7,456 nt of DNA from Desulfobacterales bacterium (GCA_007135795.1 SLIE01000166.1:1-7456), one strand, 5' to 3'; positions 1 to 5,867 are shown, counted from the first letter of the stretch. Numbers and translations are program-made. Notes: generated by a model not told the origin, from the sequence alone.

Positions 1-710
1 CCCATGACAACCAGGGCGTCGTGGGGGATCATGTACATGCTCTCCGCAAAATCCTTTTTGGGGAAAATATGCCACTGGCTGACCGTTTGCGCAAAGAGCC
101 CGGTGAGCGCATTTTTAGCCATCTGTTTTTCATAATATTTTTTCCCCCGCCGTGTTTCCTCAGCCGTGTAAAGCGATACCGGCATACCTGACCACCTTTG
201 AAGTCTCACCGCAAGACGCAGGGTATTCGCCGTGTTCATGCTCCCCCCGAACATCACGGCGATACTTTTGAACGGCTTGAATACCGGCGCTGGAATCAAT
301 ACCGGGAAAACCGCCGCCTTGAATATTCTTCTCAGCCGGGGGCCGATATATCCGAAACCTGCTTTTGCCGAAAGATCCGCAATGGTTTGAGGGGAAGACA
401 TGAAATTGAAATTGACAGGCATATCCGGCAGGGATGGCGATGAAAACTGCTTGGGAACAAAAAACCGGTGCGAATCGAGCTCCATTTCCGCCATGATTTC
501 ATTCACATGTTCCCTGGCCGTGCCAGGAAAACGCAAGTAGGAATCATCCAGATCCACCTGTACCACATCATTTTCCAGATACAAAAGAAACTTGGTATAT
601 TCCGGTATGTAAACAACCGGCGTAATATGCATTTTCTTACAGAAATACGCCGTGTGCAACAACGCCTCCCGCCCATACGGCGTATTCCTGAATACATGAA
701 ACATCTGCAT
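1..710 (-). CDS. Tandem universal stress protein (UspA-like), C-terminus cut off by window edge
   Basis: The reading frame is open from ATG at 710 down to the left edge, giving 236 complete codons without a stop. The protein starts MQMFHVFRNTPYGREALL. Residues about 1-135 look like a first, degenerate alpha/beta Usp domain ending in IGPRLRRIFKAAVFPVLIP, which resembles the last helix and strand of Usp domains (usually a run such as SVAERVLRHAPCPVLVV). A second Usp domain begins near residue 145 (KSIAVMFGGSMNTANTLRLA) and reaches the strand DALVVMG. The final G should be the first glycine of the family's ATP-binding motif G-2X-G-9X-G-S/T, so the window ends just before the residues that would decide nucleotide binding. 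Usp proteins are cytoplasmic and often sense or bind ATP/AMP under stress. A G-rich stretch sits at the ribosome-binding position; Met3 (704-702) is an alternative start with better spacing. It follows the ClC gene by 114 nt in the same direction, so cotranscription is likely. Family assignment is by motif resemblance only. Confidence 0.72.
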   Translation of the reverse strand, partial: MQMFHVFRNTPYGREALLHTAYFCKKMHITPVVYIPEYTKFLLYLENDVVQVDLDDSYLRFPGTAREHVNEIMAEMELDSHRFFVPKQFSSPSLPDMPVNFNFMSSPQTIADLSAKAGFGYIGPRLRRIFKAAVFPVLIPAPVFKPFKSIAVMFGGSMNTANTLRLAVRLQRWSGMPVSLYTAEETRRGKKYYEKQMAKNALTGLFAQTVSQWHIFPKKDFAESMYMIPHDALVVM

Positions 711-830
711 AACCCCCCACCCCTTTCTTAAACCCCCTGCTTTTTTCACCCTGCGCCCTTCTTCCCGATCTTCGCCCTACCCCTCGCCCTTGACTCCTCC
801 TTTGCCCTTTCTTTTTTTTCCTTCCTAACT
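711..830 (-). other. Polypurine tract (sense strand) between clc and usp
   Basis: On the plus strand 100 of 120 bases are C or T, so the minus-strand transcript would be about 83 percent purine. The minus strand carries several copies of an AAGGGC/TAGGGC-like unit and, nearest the usp start, G-runs of 3, 5, 4 and 6 (loops of about 11, 9 and 1 nt), which could form a G-quadruplex over the usp ribosome-binding site. No clear stem-loop terminator follows the clc stop codon, so read-through from clc into usp is plausible. The tract slightly overlaps the last codons of clc. Confidence 0.6.
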
Positions 831-2555
831 CGTCTGCACCCTCAACTCCCGTCTGTACTTATCCAACACGGTCGCTTTCGACACCATACCGATAAACCGG
901 TTCTCCGAAACTACCGGCATGCTGTAACTATCCGAAGCATCCATTCGGTCCAGCACTTCTGAAAGCTCATCGTGAATATCCACGGTTTCAACATTCGTTG
1001 TCATGATCTGCTCCAGAAACACGGTGTCATAAAGCATGGTTTCAAACAAATAGGGCCGGATGTCATCAAGATGGATCATCCCGACAAAGTCACCGGTCTT
1101 TTCATCGACTACCGGAAAATAATTCCTGCGTGACTGTTGTATTGTTCTCACAAATTCACCCAGGTTCATGTTTTTCGGGACACTGACACAGTCTTTTTCC
1201 ACCAGCTCGCTAACTTGAAGATCGGAAAGAACCTTGGCATCGGTTCGCGGGCGCAGGTAATCTCCTTTTTCGATCAAGTCCCGAAAATAATAGGATGCCG
1301 GTTCAAAAACATGAGAGATGGTGGTTGAAATGACAGATACCAGGATCAAGGGTAAAATGGTTTCATACCCCCCGGTGATTTCAACAATCAGGAAGATTGC
1401 GGTCAACGGGGCCTGAAGAATCCCACTGATCATACCTGCCATTCCCAACAGCGCAAAACACCCCTCGTGGACTTGAAACAGACCCGGCCAAATCGCATCG
1501 ATTCCGCGATAATACATCAGGCCGGAGAAACTCCCCACAACCAGGCAGGGTGCAAAAATACCGCCGGACCCGCCCCAACCGAGTGTGACAGATGTCGCCA
1601 GGATCTTTGCCAGCACCAGAACCACAACCAGTGCGAACCCGCCGGTAAACGATCCCTCCACCATTCGTTGGATGACATGATATCCCTCCCCCAATACCTG
1701 CGGGAGGAAAAGGCCGATAATCCCAACGATAAATCCGCCAATAGCGGCTCGAATCCAAAGCGGCAAGGGGACCTTGCCGGCGATGTGATGGGATGACCGC
1801 AATGCCCGTGTCAACAAAACACATGCACCCGCGGTAATAACGGCCAGGCCGATTGATGCGATGGTGGTTGCCAAATCGACATCGAAATGCAGGTGGGTGA
1901 AGGGAATCTGGTTTCCCTGAAGCAAACGGCTGACCTGCGCCCCGGCAACAGAAGCCACTGCCACCGGAACGATATGCAGTGCTGTCCATTCCCCGACGAT
2001 CACCTCGATCGTAAAAACCAGCCCGGCAATGGGTGCGTTGAAAACCCCTGCCACGGCGCCGGCCGATCCACAACCGACCAGGGCGATGCGCTGGCGTTCG
2101 TTCAACGAAAAAAACCTGGCAATATTGGACCCGATCGCTGAACCGCTCATGACAATAGGGGCTTCAGGCCCGGCAGAACCACCACTGCCGATGGTCAGGC
2201 TGCTGGAAACGAGACGTGAAAAGATGGACCGCCCCCGCAGCATTCCTCCGTGGCGGGACACACTGTAAACAACCTCCGGAACGCCATGTCCGGCACCCTC
2301 CTTGATAACCTTTTCAAGAAAAAGAGATGACAATGCCGCACCAAGGCCTGGCAACACAAACGACCACCAGAAGAATCGGTACGGGAAAAAGGCATCTTCC
2401 ATGGCATGAAGACCCATATTGAGAACAACTGCGGCAATACCGCCACATATGCCTACCAACGCCCCGAAACTGATCAGCAGCAACCGGTCATCCCCGCCAA
2501 AGAAGGGCGTTACGGACCTGTCTATCCAATTTTTAAAGTGGGAGTAATGATTCAA
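825..2555 (-). CDS. ClC-family chloride channel/transporter with C-terminal CBS pair
   Basis: A 576-residue inner-membrane protein of the ClC family, which moves Cl- (or related anions) either as a channel or in exchange for H+. Family motifs appear in order: GHGVPE (89-94, equivalent to GSGIPE), GPEAP (129-133, equivalent to GREGP, with the gating Glu as E131), GGIFAP (331-336), and a pore tyrosine in EPASYYFRDL (Y423, possibly Y422). In FTIEV (181-185) the position of the internal proton glutamate of E. coli ClC-ec1 (E203) is V185, as in vertebrate ClC channels. Hydrophobic helices fill about residues 24-415. Residues about 445-570 hold two CBS repeats (RNYFPVVD...GMIHLDDI and SMPVVSEN...GMVSKATV), which in this family can bind adenine nucleotides and modulate transport. 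The only start fitting helix B is TTG at 2555; there is no ATG before Met47. A TTG at codon 25 (2483) behind GGGGATGACC is a weaker alternative. No Shine-Dalgarno precedes 2555, and the predicted transcript start lies only about 11 nt upstream, so translation may be nearly leaderless. Stop is TAG. The usp gene follows. Confidence 0.93.
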   Translation of the reverse strand: MNHYSHFKNWIDRSVTPFFGGDDRLLLISFGALVGICGGIAAVVLNMGLHAMEDAFFPYRFFWWSFVLPGLGAALSSLFLEKVIKEGAGHGVPEVVYSVSRHGGMLRGRSIFSRLVSSSLTIGSGGSAGPEAPIVMSGSAIGSNIARFFSLNERQRIALVGCGSAGAVAGVFNAPIAGLVFTIEVIVGEWTALHIVPVAVASVAGAQVSRLLQGNQIPFTHLHFDVDLATTIASIGLAVITAGACVLLTRALRSSHHIAGKVPLPLWIRAAIGGFIVGIIGLFLPQVLGEGYHVIQRMVEGSFTGGFALVVVLVLAKILATSVTLGWGGSGGIFAPCLVVGSFSGLMYYRGIDAIWPGLFQVHEGCFALLGMAGMISGILQAPLTAIFLIVEITGGYETILPLILVSVISTTISHVFEPASYYFRDLIEKGDYLRPRTDAKVLSDLQVSELVEKDCVSVPKNMNLGEFVRTIQQSRRNYFPVVDEKTGDFVGMIHLDDIRPYLFETMLYDTVFLEQIMTTNVETVDIHDELSEVLDRMDASDSYSMPVVSENRFIGMVSKATVLDKYRRELRVQTS

Positions 2556-2565
2556 AATAGATACA

Positions 2566-2602
2566 TCGTTGTATTATACAGGATTCGTGGAATGCCATTC
2601 AA
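2566..2602 (-). promoter_or_regulatory. Predicted sigma-70-type promoter of clc
   Basis: The minus strand reads TTGAAT (2602-2597), an 18-nt spacer, then a perfect TATAAT (2578-2573). Transcription would start near 2566, about 11 nt before the TTG start codon of clc. The -35 matches the consensus at four of six positions. This is a by-eye call, but the position directly in front of a gene with no other upstream signal supports it. Confidence 0.5.
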
Positions 2603-2606
2603 TCCT
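2580..2606. promoter_or_regulatory. Dyad overlapping the clc promoter, possible operator
   Basis: AGGATT (2580-2585) pairs with AATCCT (2601-2606), and inside them GAATG-C-CATTC (2590-2600) is a perfect odd palindrome; CGTG (2586-2589) is unpaired. The dyad covers the -35 hexamer and most of the spacer of the predicted clc promoter, the usual place for a repressor site. No regulator is known for it. Confidence 0.4.
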
Positions 2607-2627
2607 GATGTATTATTGTGCTAACTA

Positions 2628-2768
2628 GTGCCTGAACGAAAACCGTCTTTTTCGCCAATCTCTGCGTCCGGTTCAAATTTTAATCCTCAAAAGACGTCCA
2701 GTATTCCTGCGGTTAAAATTTTCGCCGTCCTTGACCTTGACGAAAAATCCTGGTTTTCGTTCGGGCAC
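2628..2768. mobile_element. MITE-like 141-bp imperfect palindrome with 6-bp flanking direct repeats
   Basis: The ends are 17-bp terminal inverted repeats: GTGCCTGAACGAAAACC (2628-2644) against the complement of 2752-2768, with 16 of 17 positions matching. Immediately outside both ends is the same hexamer TAACTA (2622-2627 and 2769-2774), as expected of a target-site duplication. The palindrome continues inward imperfectly: TTTTTCG then AAATTTTAA of the left arm recur in the complement of the right arm, so the whole element could fold into a long hairpin. It has no reading frame of its own. A non-autonomous miniature transposable element, mobilised in trans by a transposase elsewhere, is the best explanation; a REP-type structural repeat is the alternative. 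It lies between the EIIA fusion gene and the clc promoter. Confidence 0.72.
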
Positions 2769-2774
2769 TAACTA

Positions 2775-2858
2775 TAGACCCGATGTAACGCTGCAGCAAT
2801 TTCCGGGGAAAATTAACGACCGGATTATATACAATTCCCGCGATACGCGATATAGAGT
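2775..2858. other. Remainder of the EIIA-clc intergenic gap
   Basis: The gap between the two genes spans 2556-2858. Apart from the clc promoter, its dyad and the palindromic element, this remaining stretch has only a short hairpin CGCG-ATA-CGCG (2839-2849) just downstream of the EIIA stop codon and a TATAAT on the minus strand (2829-2824) lacking a matching -35. The hairpin has no U-run after it, so it is not a convincing terminator. I see no gene here. Confidence 0.4.
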
Positions 2859-3536
2859 TTAATCCAATCCGCTTTCAATCTCGCCAACAAATTTCAATAA
2901 GGGATCCGGTTCCGGCCGGCTTTTCAACATTTTTAAAAAAGAATCATCTCTCAGACAAAAAGAGAGCCGGGAAAGCAACATCAGATGATGCTGCGCCGAA
3001 GAAGCGATCAGGATAAATAAAGTATGGATCGGTTGTTTATCCACTGCATTGAAATCTACCGGGTCGCTTAAAAAAAATGTAGCTATCTGGGGGACGAAAT
3101 CCTTGTTCTGATCCGGTGTGCGGGGATGCGGCACAGCCACGCCCCTGCCGATTCCCGTTGACATCAATTGCTCGCGGTCGATCAGTTTTTCATATAGCAG
3201 ATCTCGCAGCGCTTGCGTTTCCAGACCATCCATCCGGTTTACCGCGGCACGGAGAACCTCGCTGACGATCGTCCCCGAAAGGTCATAATAGACCCCTCCC
3301 CGTTTCATTGCCATATAAAGCCCGATAGGCTTTTCCTCGATCAGGGCCGTCGGCTCACCTTCCGGCATGGCAAATTTCACGTTATTCGCGACCGCCCATT
3401 TTTTAAGAATTTCCCCGTTAAAAATGCAGACGTCCCCCTTACGCTTAACGGGAATACGTCCCTGCCGGATCCATCGTGCCACAATGCCCGGATCCATGCC
3501 CAAGCATCGGGCAAACTCAAATAACGGCAACTCCAT
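2859..3536 (-). CDS. Helix-turn-helix protein fused to a PTS EIIA (fructose/nitrogen type) domain
   Basis: The 225-residue product has two parts. Residues 1-50 (LPLFEFARCLGMDPGIVARW followed by IRQGRIPVKRKGD) match the excisionase/MerR-like helix-turn-helix pattern, in which a helical pair is followed by a small beta-wing and a conserved W-I-R-Q-G-R-I-P. Residues about 75-225 form a PTS EIIA type-2 domain like PtsN/EIIA-Ntr, with the phosphorylatable histidine in GIGRGVAVPHPR (H137) and a second conserved His region at AQHHLMLLSRLS (H183/H184). EIIA domains accept phosphate from HPr or NPr. No membrane EIIB/EIIC, HPr or EI is encoded nearby, so a regulatory rather than sugar-uptake role is inferred: phosphorylation could set the DNA-binding state of the N-terminal part. 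ATG at 3536 is required to keep the HTH; AAGG touches the start codon and GGGG lies about 11 nt upstream, so the ribosome-binding site is poor. A dyad at 3570-3600 lies just upstream and could be an autoregulatory site. Confidence 0.88.
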   Translation of the reverse strand: MELPLFEFARCLGMDPGIVARWIRQGRIPVKRKGDVCIFNGEILKKWAVANNVKFAMPEGEPTALIEEKPIGLYMAMKRGGVYYDLSGTIVSEVLRAAVNRMDGLETQALRDLLYEKLIDREQLMSTGIGRGVAVPHPRTPDQNKDFVPQIATFFLSDPVDFNAVDKQPIHTLFILIASSAQHHLMLLSRLSFCLRDDSFLKMLKSRPEPDPLLKFVGEIESGLD

Positions 3537-3569
3537 CCTTAAAACCCCGTTTTGTCGAACTTATATGAT

Positions 3570-3600
3570 AATTGCAGACCGGCAAGCAGCGCTTGCAATT
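3570..3600. promoter_or_regulatory. Nested dyad upstream of the HTH-EIIA gene
   Basis: GCAAGC (3582-3587) and GCTTGC (3591-3596) form a perfect inverted repeat around AGC. An outer pair AATTGC (3570-3575) and GCAATT (3595-3600) encloses it. The site is 34-64 nt upstream of the start codon at 3536, a typical operator position for an autoregulated DNA-binding protein. An AT-rich run (TATCATATAAG on the minus strand, 3570-3560) between dyad and gene could hold the -10, but no good -35 is seen. Operator function is inference. Confidence 0.4.
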
Positions 3601-3732
3601 GTTTATAGCAACAGTCACATTTGCCCGAGCGGGTTGACGGCAGAAAACATCTTTCGAACAAACCTCAGAATTAATTCCAAACTAAACATAAATTTGTAAT
3701 AAATCAGCAATGAAAAATCAAGGATATAACTC

Positions 3733-3750
3733 CGGGACAACCGCGTCCCG
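3733..3750 (-). terminator. Short hairpin downstream of the HD gene, weak terminator candidate
   Basis: CGGGAC (3733-3738) and GTCCCG (3745-3750) form a perfect 6-bp GC-rich stem around a 6-nt loop, 24 nt after the stop codon of the HD gene at 3774. The following transcript on the minus strand has no immediate U-run; a TTTTT only comes about 18 nt later. It may be a 3-prime mRNA stabilising structure instead of a true intrinsic terminator. Confidence 0.3.
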
Positions 3751-3773
3751 ATACGCGACCTTTTACGACGCCA

Positions 3774-4334
3774 TCATTTTTCATCTTCCGAATAATCTTC
3801 GATCCACCAATCGTCCCAGTTGCGATTGGCGATTGCCTCGGCAAGTTTTTTTCCCAACTGAGTTTTCAATCGACCCAGGACAAAAGGAAGCCACTTTTCC
3901 GGTGCGTTACCACCAATGTCTGAAATCGACTTCAAATCGAGTATAAATGATATTTGATCGGCATCATGTGCCAGTTTCGCCTCCAGGGTTTCCTGCCGGT
4001 TGAATTCATCAATCAATGCCTTGATATCGTCTCCGAAAGAAATTTTCCGGAGTGTATCGGCAATAGCCTTTGCCTCATCGGCTTTTACATATTTTTTCTG
4101 AACATAGTTCAAATCCCCTGTCCTCGCTTCCGCCAGATCATGCACCAGGCACATGGATATAAGACGCAAAGGGTCAGCATCCGGCTCCAGGGACGACATG
4201 ACATATGCGACAAACGTGGTTGAAAAACAGTGTTCCGCCACAGATTCACCACCTGTGCCCAAAAAATGATACCCGGATCTTGGGATTTTTTTTAACATCT
4301 GTGACTCAAACAACAGATCTGCGATATCTTTCAT
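3774..4334 (-). CDS. HD-domain phosphohydrolase, YfbR/HDDC2-like (probable 5'-deoxynucleotidase)
   Basis: The 186-residue protein has the metal-binding HD signature: H35 (ESVAEHCFS), H65-D66 (CLVHDLAEARTGD), E69 and D74 in the same segment, and D126 (KLAHDADQIS). Spacing matches the small HD hydrolases related to E. coli YfbR and human HDDC2, which remove the 5'-phosphate from deoxyribonucleoside monophosphates in a divalent-metal-dependent reaction. The N-terminal PRSGYHFLGTGGESVAEH is typical of the subgroup. It is soluble, with no signal peptide or membrane segment, and its length is normal for the family. The C-terminus is rich in Trp and acidic residues (NWDDWWIEDYSEDEK). A good Shine-Dalgarno (GGGAGA, 4343-4338) precedes ATG at 4334. 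It follows the rhomboid gene by 72 nt without an obvious terminator, so the two are probably cotranscribed. A nucleotide-monophosphate substrate is inferred from the family, not shown by the sequence. Confidence 0.85.
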   Translation of the reverse strand: MKDIADLLFESQMLKKIPRSGYHFLGTGGESVAEHCFSTTFVAYVMSSLEPDADPLRLISMCLVHDLAEARTGDLNYVQKKYVKADEAKAIADTLRKISFGDDIKALIDEFNRQETLEAKLAHDADQISFILDLKSISDIGGNAPEKWLPFVLGRLKTQLGKKLAEAIANRNWDDWWIEDYSEDEK

Positions 4335-4406
4335 TATTCTCCCTGAACATAACCAAATCTCTGGTTTCTATGCCTGTAAAGTCTTCCCGCCACACCCTGT
4401 AAACGC

Positions 4407-5273
4407 TCACGCCCCAAGATAGCCGGTCAACCAGGAAAACAGGACAAGCCCCAGAGCAATGCACGCGCATACCCACTGAGCACGCTCCCCACGTAACGGC
4501 CCTCCGTAAACGCTGAAAAAAACACCCACGATCAGACCCGCCAGAAACCCGAACAAATGTGCACCCAGATCGACACGCGCCCCAGTTCCCAGAAATCCAA
4601 GCAAAGCAATCCCTCCCAGGATCGGAAGCCAGGGCCGGGAGCGATGTCCGCCTTTTTTGCGCTTGCGCACAAACTGATATGCGGACAGGATTCCAACAGC
4701 ACCGAAAACAGCCGTTGATGCTCCGATGGACAAATGATTGTCCTGAATCATAATGGCGTTTATCAGGTTACCGAACGTTCCTGCCAGCAGTATCAATAAA
4801 AACCCCACGCCCCATCCCGCCACCTGGGCGACGGCTGTACCGAAAATGGCCATGCCCAACATGTTGCCCGCCAAATGAGAATAATCCGCATGGAGCATCA
4901 GTGCGGTTATGGTCCGAAACAACTCCCCGTCATTGATCCTGGCAGCAGAGGCACCAAAATTCTGCCAAAGATCCTGCGTAAACACGGTATTTTGAAGATA
5001 AAAATGAAAGACACCCAAAAAAACGGCAATCCATAAACCGGCATAACCATGTTGCGGCTCTGGAGCTTCGCTTTCCGACACACAAATGTCCATCCGGTTT
5101 TCTATATGATACTGCTCAATTGCAAAGCGTGCGGCATCATGATTATGATCATCGACAAGCAGCACAAACCCGTTATTCCGCCTTTTCACACGGTGCGGAA
5201 TATAAGATGCGTTGAGCACAAGGCTGCAAGTTTCAGCCTCTTTTTGCGATAGATTATCATATAATTCAATCAT
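4407..5273 (-). CDS. Rhomboid-family intramembrane serine protease with N-terminal DUF2007-like domain
   Basis: The 288-residue protein has a soluble N-terminal part (about 1-70) and a six-helix rhomboid core. The N-terminal YDNLSQKEAETCSLVLNASY, with FVLLVDDHNHDAARFAIEQY further on, resembles the DUF2007 fold found in small signalling-type proteins (beta-alpha-beta, ferredoxin-like). The core shows the rhomboid marks: GELFRTITALMLHADYSHLAGNM (116-138, with H133 and N137 of the H-x3-N oxyanion region), the nucleophile in GASTAVFG (S186), and the partner histidine in LGAHLFGFLAG (H239). Rhomboids cut transmembrane segments of other membrane proteins inside the lipid bilayer. A basic loop RKRKKGGHRSR (203-213) marks a cytoplasmic side. 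Start ATG at 5273 has only a weak upstream GAG at 8 nt. It is probably the first gene of a transcript with the HD gene. Substrate unknown. Confidence 0.9.
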   Translation of the reverse strand: MIELYDNLSQKEAETCSLVLNASYIPHRVKRRNNGFVLLVDDHNHDAARFAIEQYHIENRMDICVSESEAPEPQHGYAGLWIAVFLGVFHFYLQNTVFTQDLWQNFGASAARINDGELFRTITALMLHADYSHLAGNMLGMAIFGTAVAQVAGWGVGFLLILLAGTFGNLINAIMIQDNHLSIGASTAVFGAVGILSAYQFVRKRKKGGHRSRPWLPILGGIALLGFLGTGARVDLGAHLFGFLAGLIVGVFFSVYGGPLRGERAQWVCACIALGLVLFSWLTGYLGA

Positions 5274-5296
5274 GATACACTCGTAAAAGTCACGGA

Positions 5297-5333
5297 ATCG
5301 GGAAATCGATAAATGCCATCAATCGATCCCGAT
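5297..5333. promoter_or_regulatory. Inverted repeat upstream of the rhomboid gene
   Basis: ATCGGG-AA-ATCGAT (5297-5310) is mirrored by ATCGATCCCGAT (5322-5333) with an 11-nt loop and an AA bulge, giving 12 complementary pairs. It lies 24-60 nt before the rhomboid start at 5273, so it could be an operator or a hairpin in the 5' leader. It is not followed by a U-run on either strand, which argues against a terminator. Confidence 0.4.
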
Positions 5334-5460
5334 GTATACGATATTAAGTCCCATGCATGGTGAAGAACTTTATCAAATAACGATTATTGCCTGATGTGAC
5401 CGGCATGCCGTGCGGTCTAAATCAATGCTTGCATGGATAGTCACAGATATCATGTTATGA

Positions 5461-5664
5461 TTGACGCTGCAAAAAAAAGATTTTGTGCCGACCCTGGTCT
5501 CCAACCTGGAAACCCGGATGGAATGCCTCAGCCAATCAGAGATCGCGAAGGATCTTTGTGACATGGTCGTGACATGCCCCTACCGTCTTCGTTGTGCCAG
5601 GGTCTTGACAAACAGGAAATTGAACCCATTTTACATTGTTAAAGCTGGCGGCTTAGTAAAATGA
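5461..5664 (+). CDS. Possible small hypothetical protein or gene remnant (67 codons)
   Basis: A frame beginning TTG directly after a TGA encodes 67 residues including the Cys-containing segment LCDMVVTCPYRLRC. I do not recognise it. In favour: about 60 percent of its codons end in G or C, with runs such as CCG ACC CTG GTC TCC AAC CTG that look like coding use in the neighbouring genes. Against: no Shine-Dalgarno precedes the TTG, no ATG occurs before codon 20, and the frame is blocked immediately upstream, so it may be the decayed 3' part of a former gene. Its stop overlaps by ATGA the start of a second open frame (5661-5873) with weaker coding character. Confidence 0.2.
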   Translation: MTLQKKDFVPTLVSNLETRMECLSQSEIAKDLCDMVVTCPYRLRCARVLTNRKLNPFYIVKAGGLVK

Positions 5665-5683
5665 TCCAATACCTGAGACTGCG

Positions 5684-5706
5684 CGCAAATTCCCCAGAAT
5701 TTTGCG
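5684..5706. promoter_or_regulatory. Hairpin-forming dyad in the htpG upstream region
   Basis: CGCAAATTC (5684-5692) pairs with GAATTTTGCG (5697-5706) through nine base pairs with a single bulged T and a 4-nt loop. No U-run follows on the plus strand. It heads a cluster of short perfect palindromes: TTGCGCAA (5735-5742), CTTTGCAAAG (5758-5767) and ATGACGTCAT (5788-5797). They may be transcription-factor sites; their function is unknown. Confidence 0.35.
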
Positions 5707-5846
5707 TACACTTAGTACCCTGCATTCTTCAGGATTGCGCAAGTCTTGATCTTGAACTCTTTGCAAAGCCGGATAATCGCGACTTCTATGACGTCATCAA
5801 CCTTAGTTGTCGAATTAGTATCATTAATCGGTTGTTGAAATTTATC

Positions 5847-5867
5847 CCGCCGTCAGGCCGGATTTTT
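5847..5867 (+). terminator. Intrinsic-terminator-like hairpin just before htpG
   Basis: CCGCC (5847-5851), loop GTCA and GG-C-CGG (5856-5861, one bulged C) form a five-pair GC stem followed by A and five T. It lies 25 nt upstream of the htpG Shine-Dalgarno. Either it ends a transcript entering from the left, or it acts as an attenuator in the htpG leader. The stem is short, so termination may be weak. Confidence 0.35.

Noticed and set aside
198..731. Plus-strand frames opposite the usp gene (198-443 and 468-731)
   Set aside because: They are antisense to a continuous minus-strand frame with Usp-like motifs and show no recognisable domain of their own.
1381..2073. A 230-codon minus-strand frame inside clc
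   Set aside because: It is an alternate frame of the ClC gene; the translation is rich in Arg, Gly and Cys without domain motifs, whereas the ClC frame has all family signatures.
2824..2829. Minus-strand TATAAT downstream of the EIIA gene
   Set aside because: No -35-like hexamer at 16-18 nt, and the clc gene has a better-placed promoter further on.
3367..3699. Plus-strand 110-codon frame opposite and upstream of the EIIA gene
   Set aside because: Most of it mirrors the HTH-coding part of the EIIA fusion, and the remainder is AT-rich intergenic sequence with no ribosome-binding site.
5751..5776. Sigma-32-type promoter for htpG (CTTGAA followed by CCGGATAAT)
   Set aside because: The downstream element differs from CCCCAT at two positions and the spacing is short (12 nt), so I mention it in the intergenic entry but do not call it.
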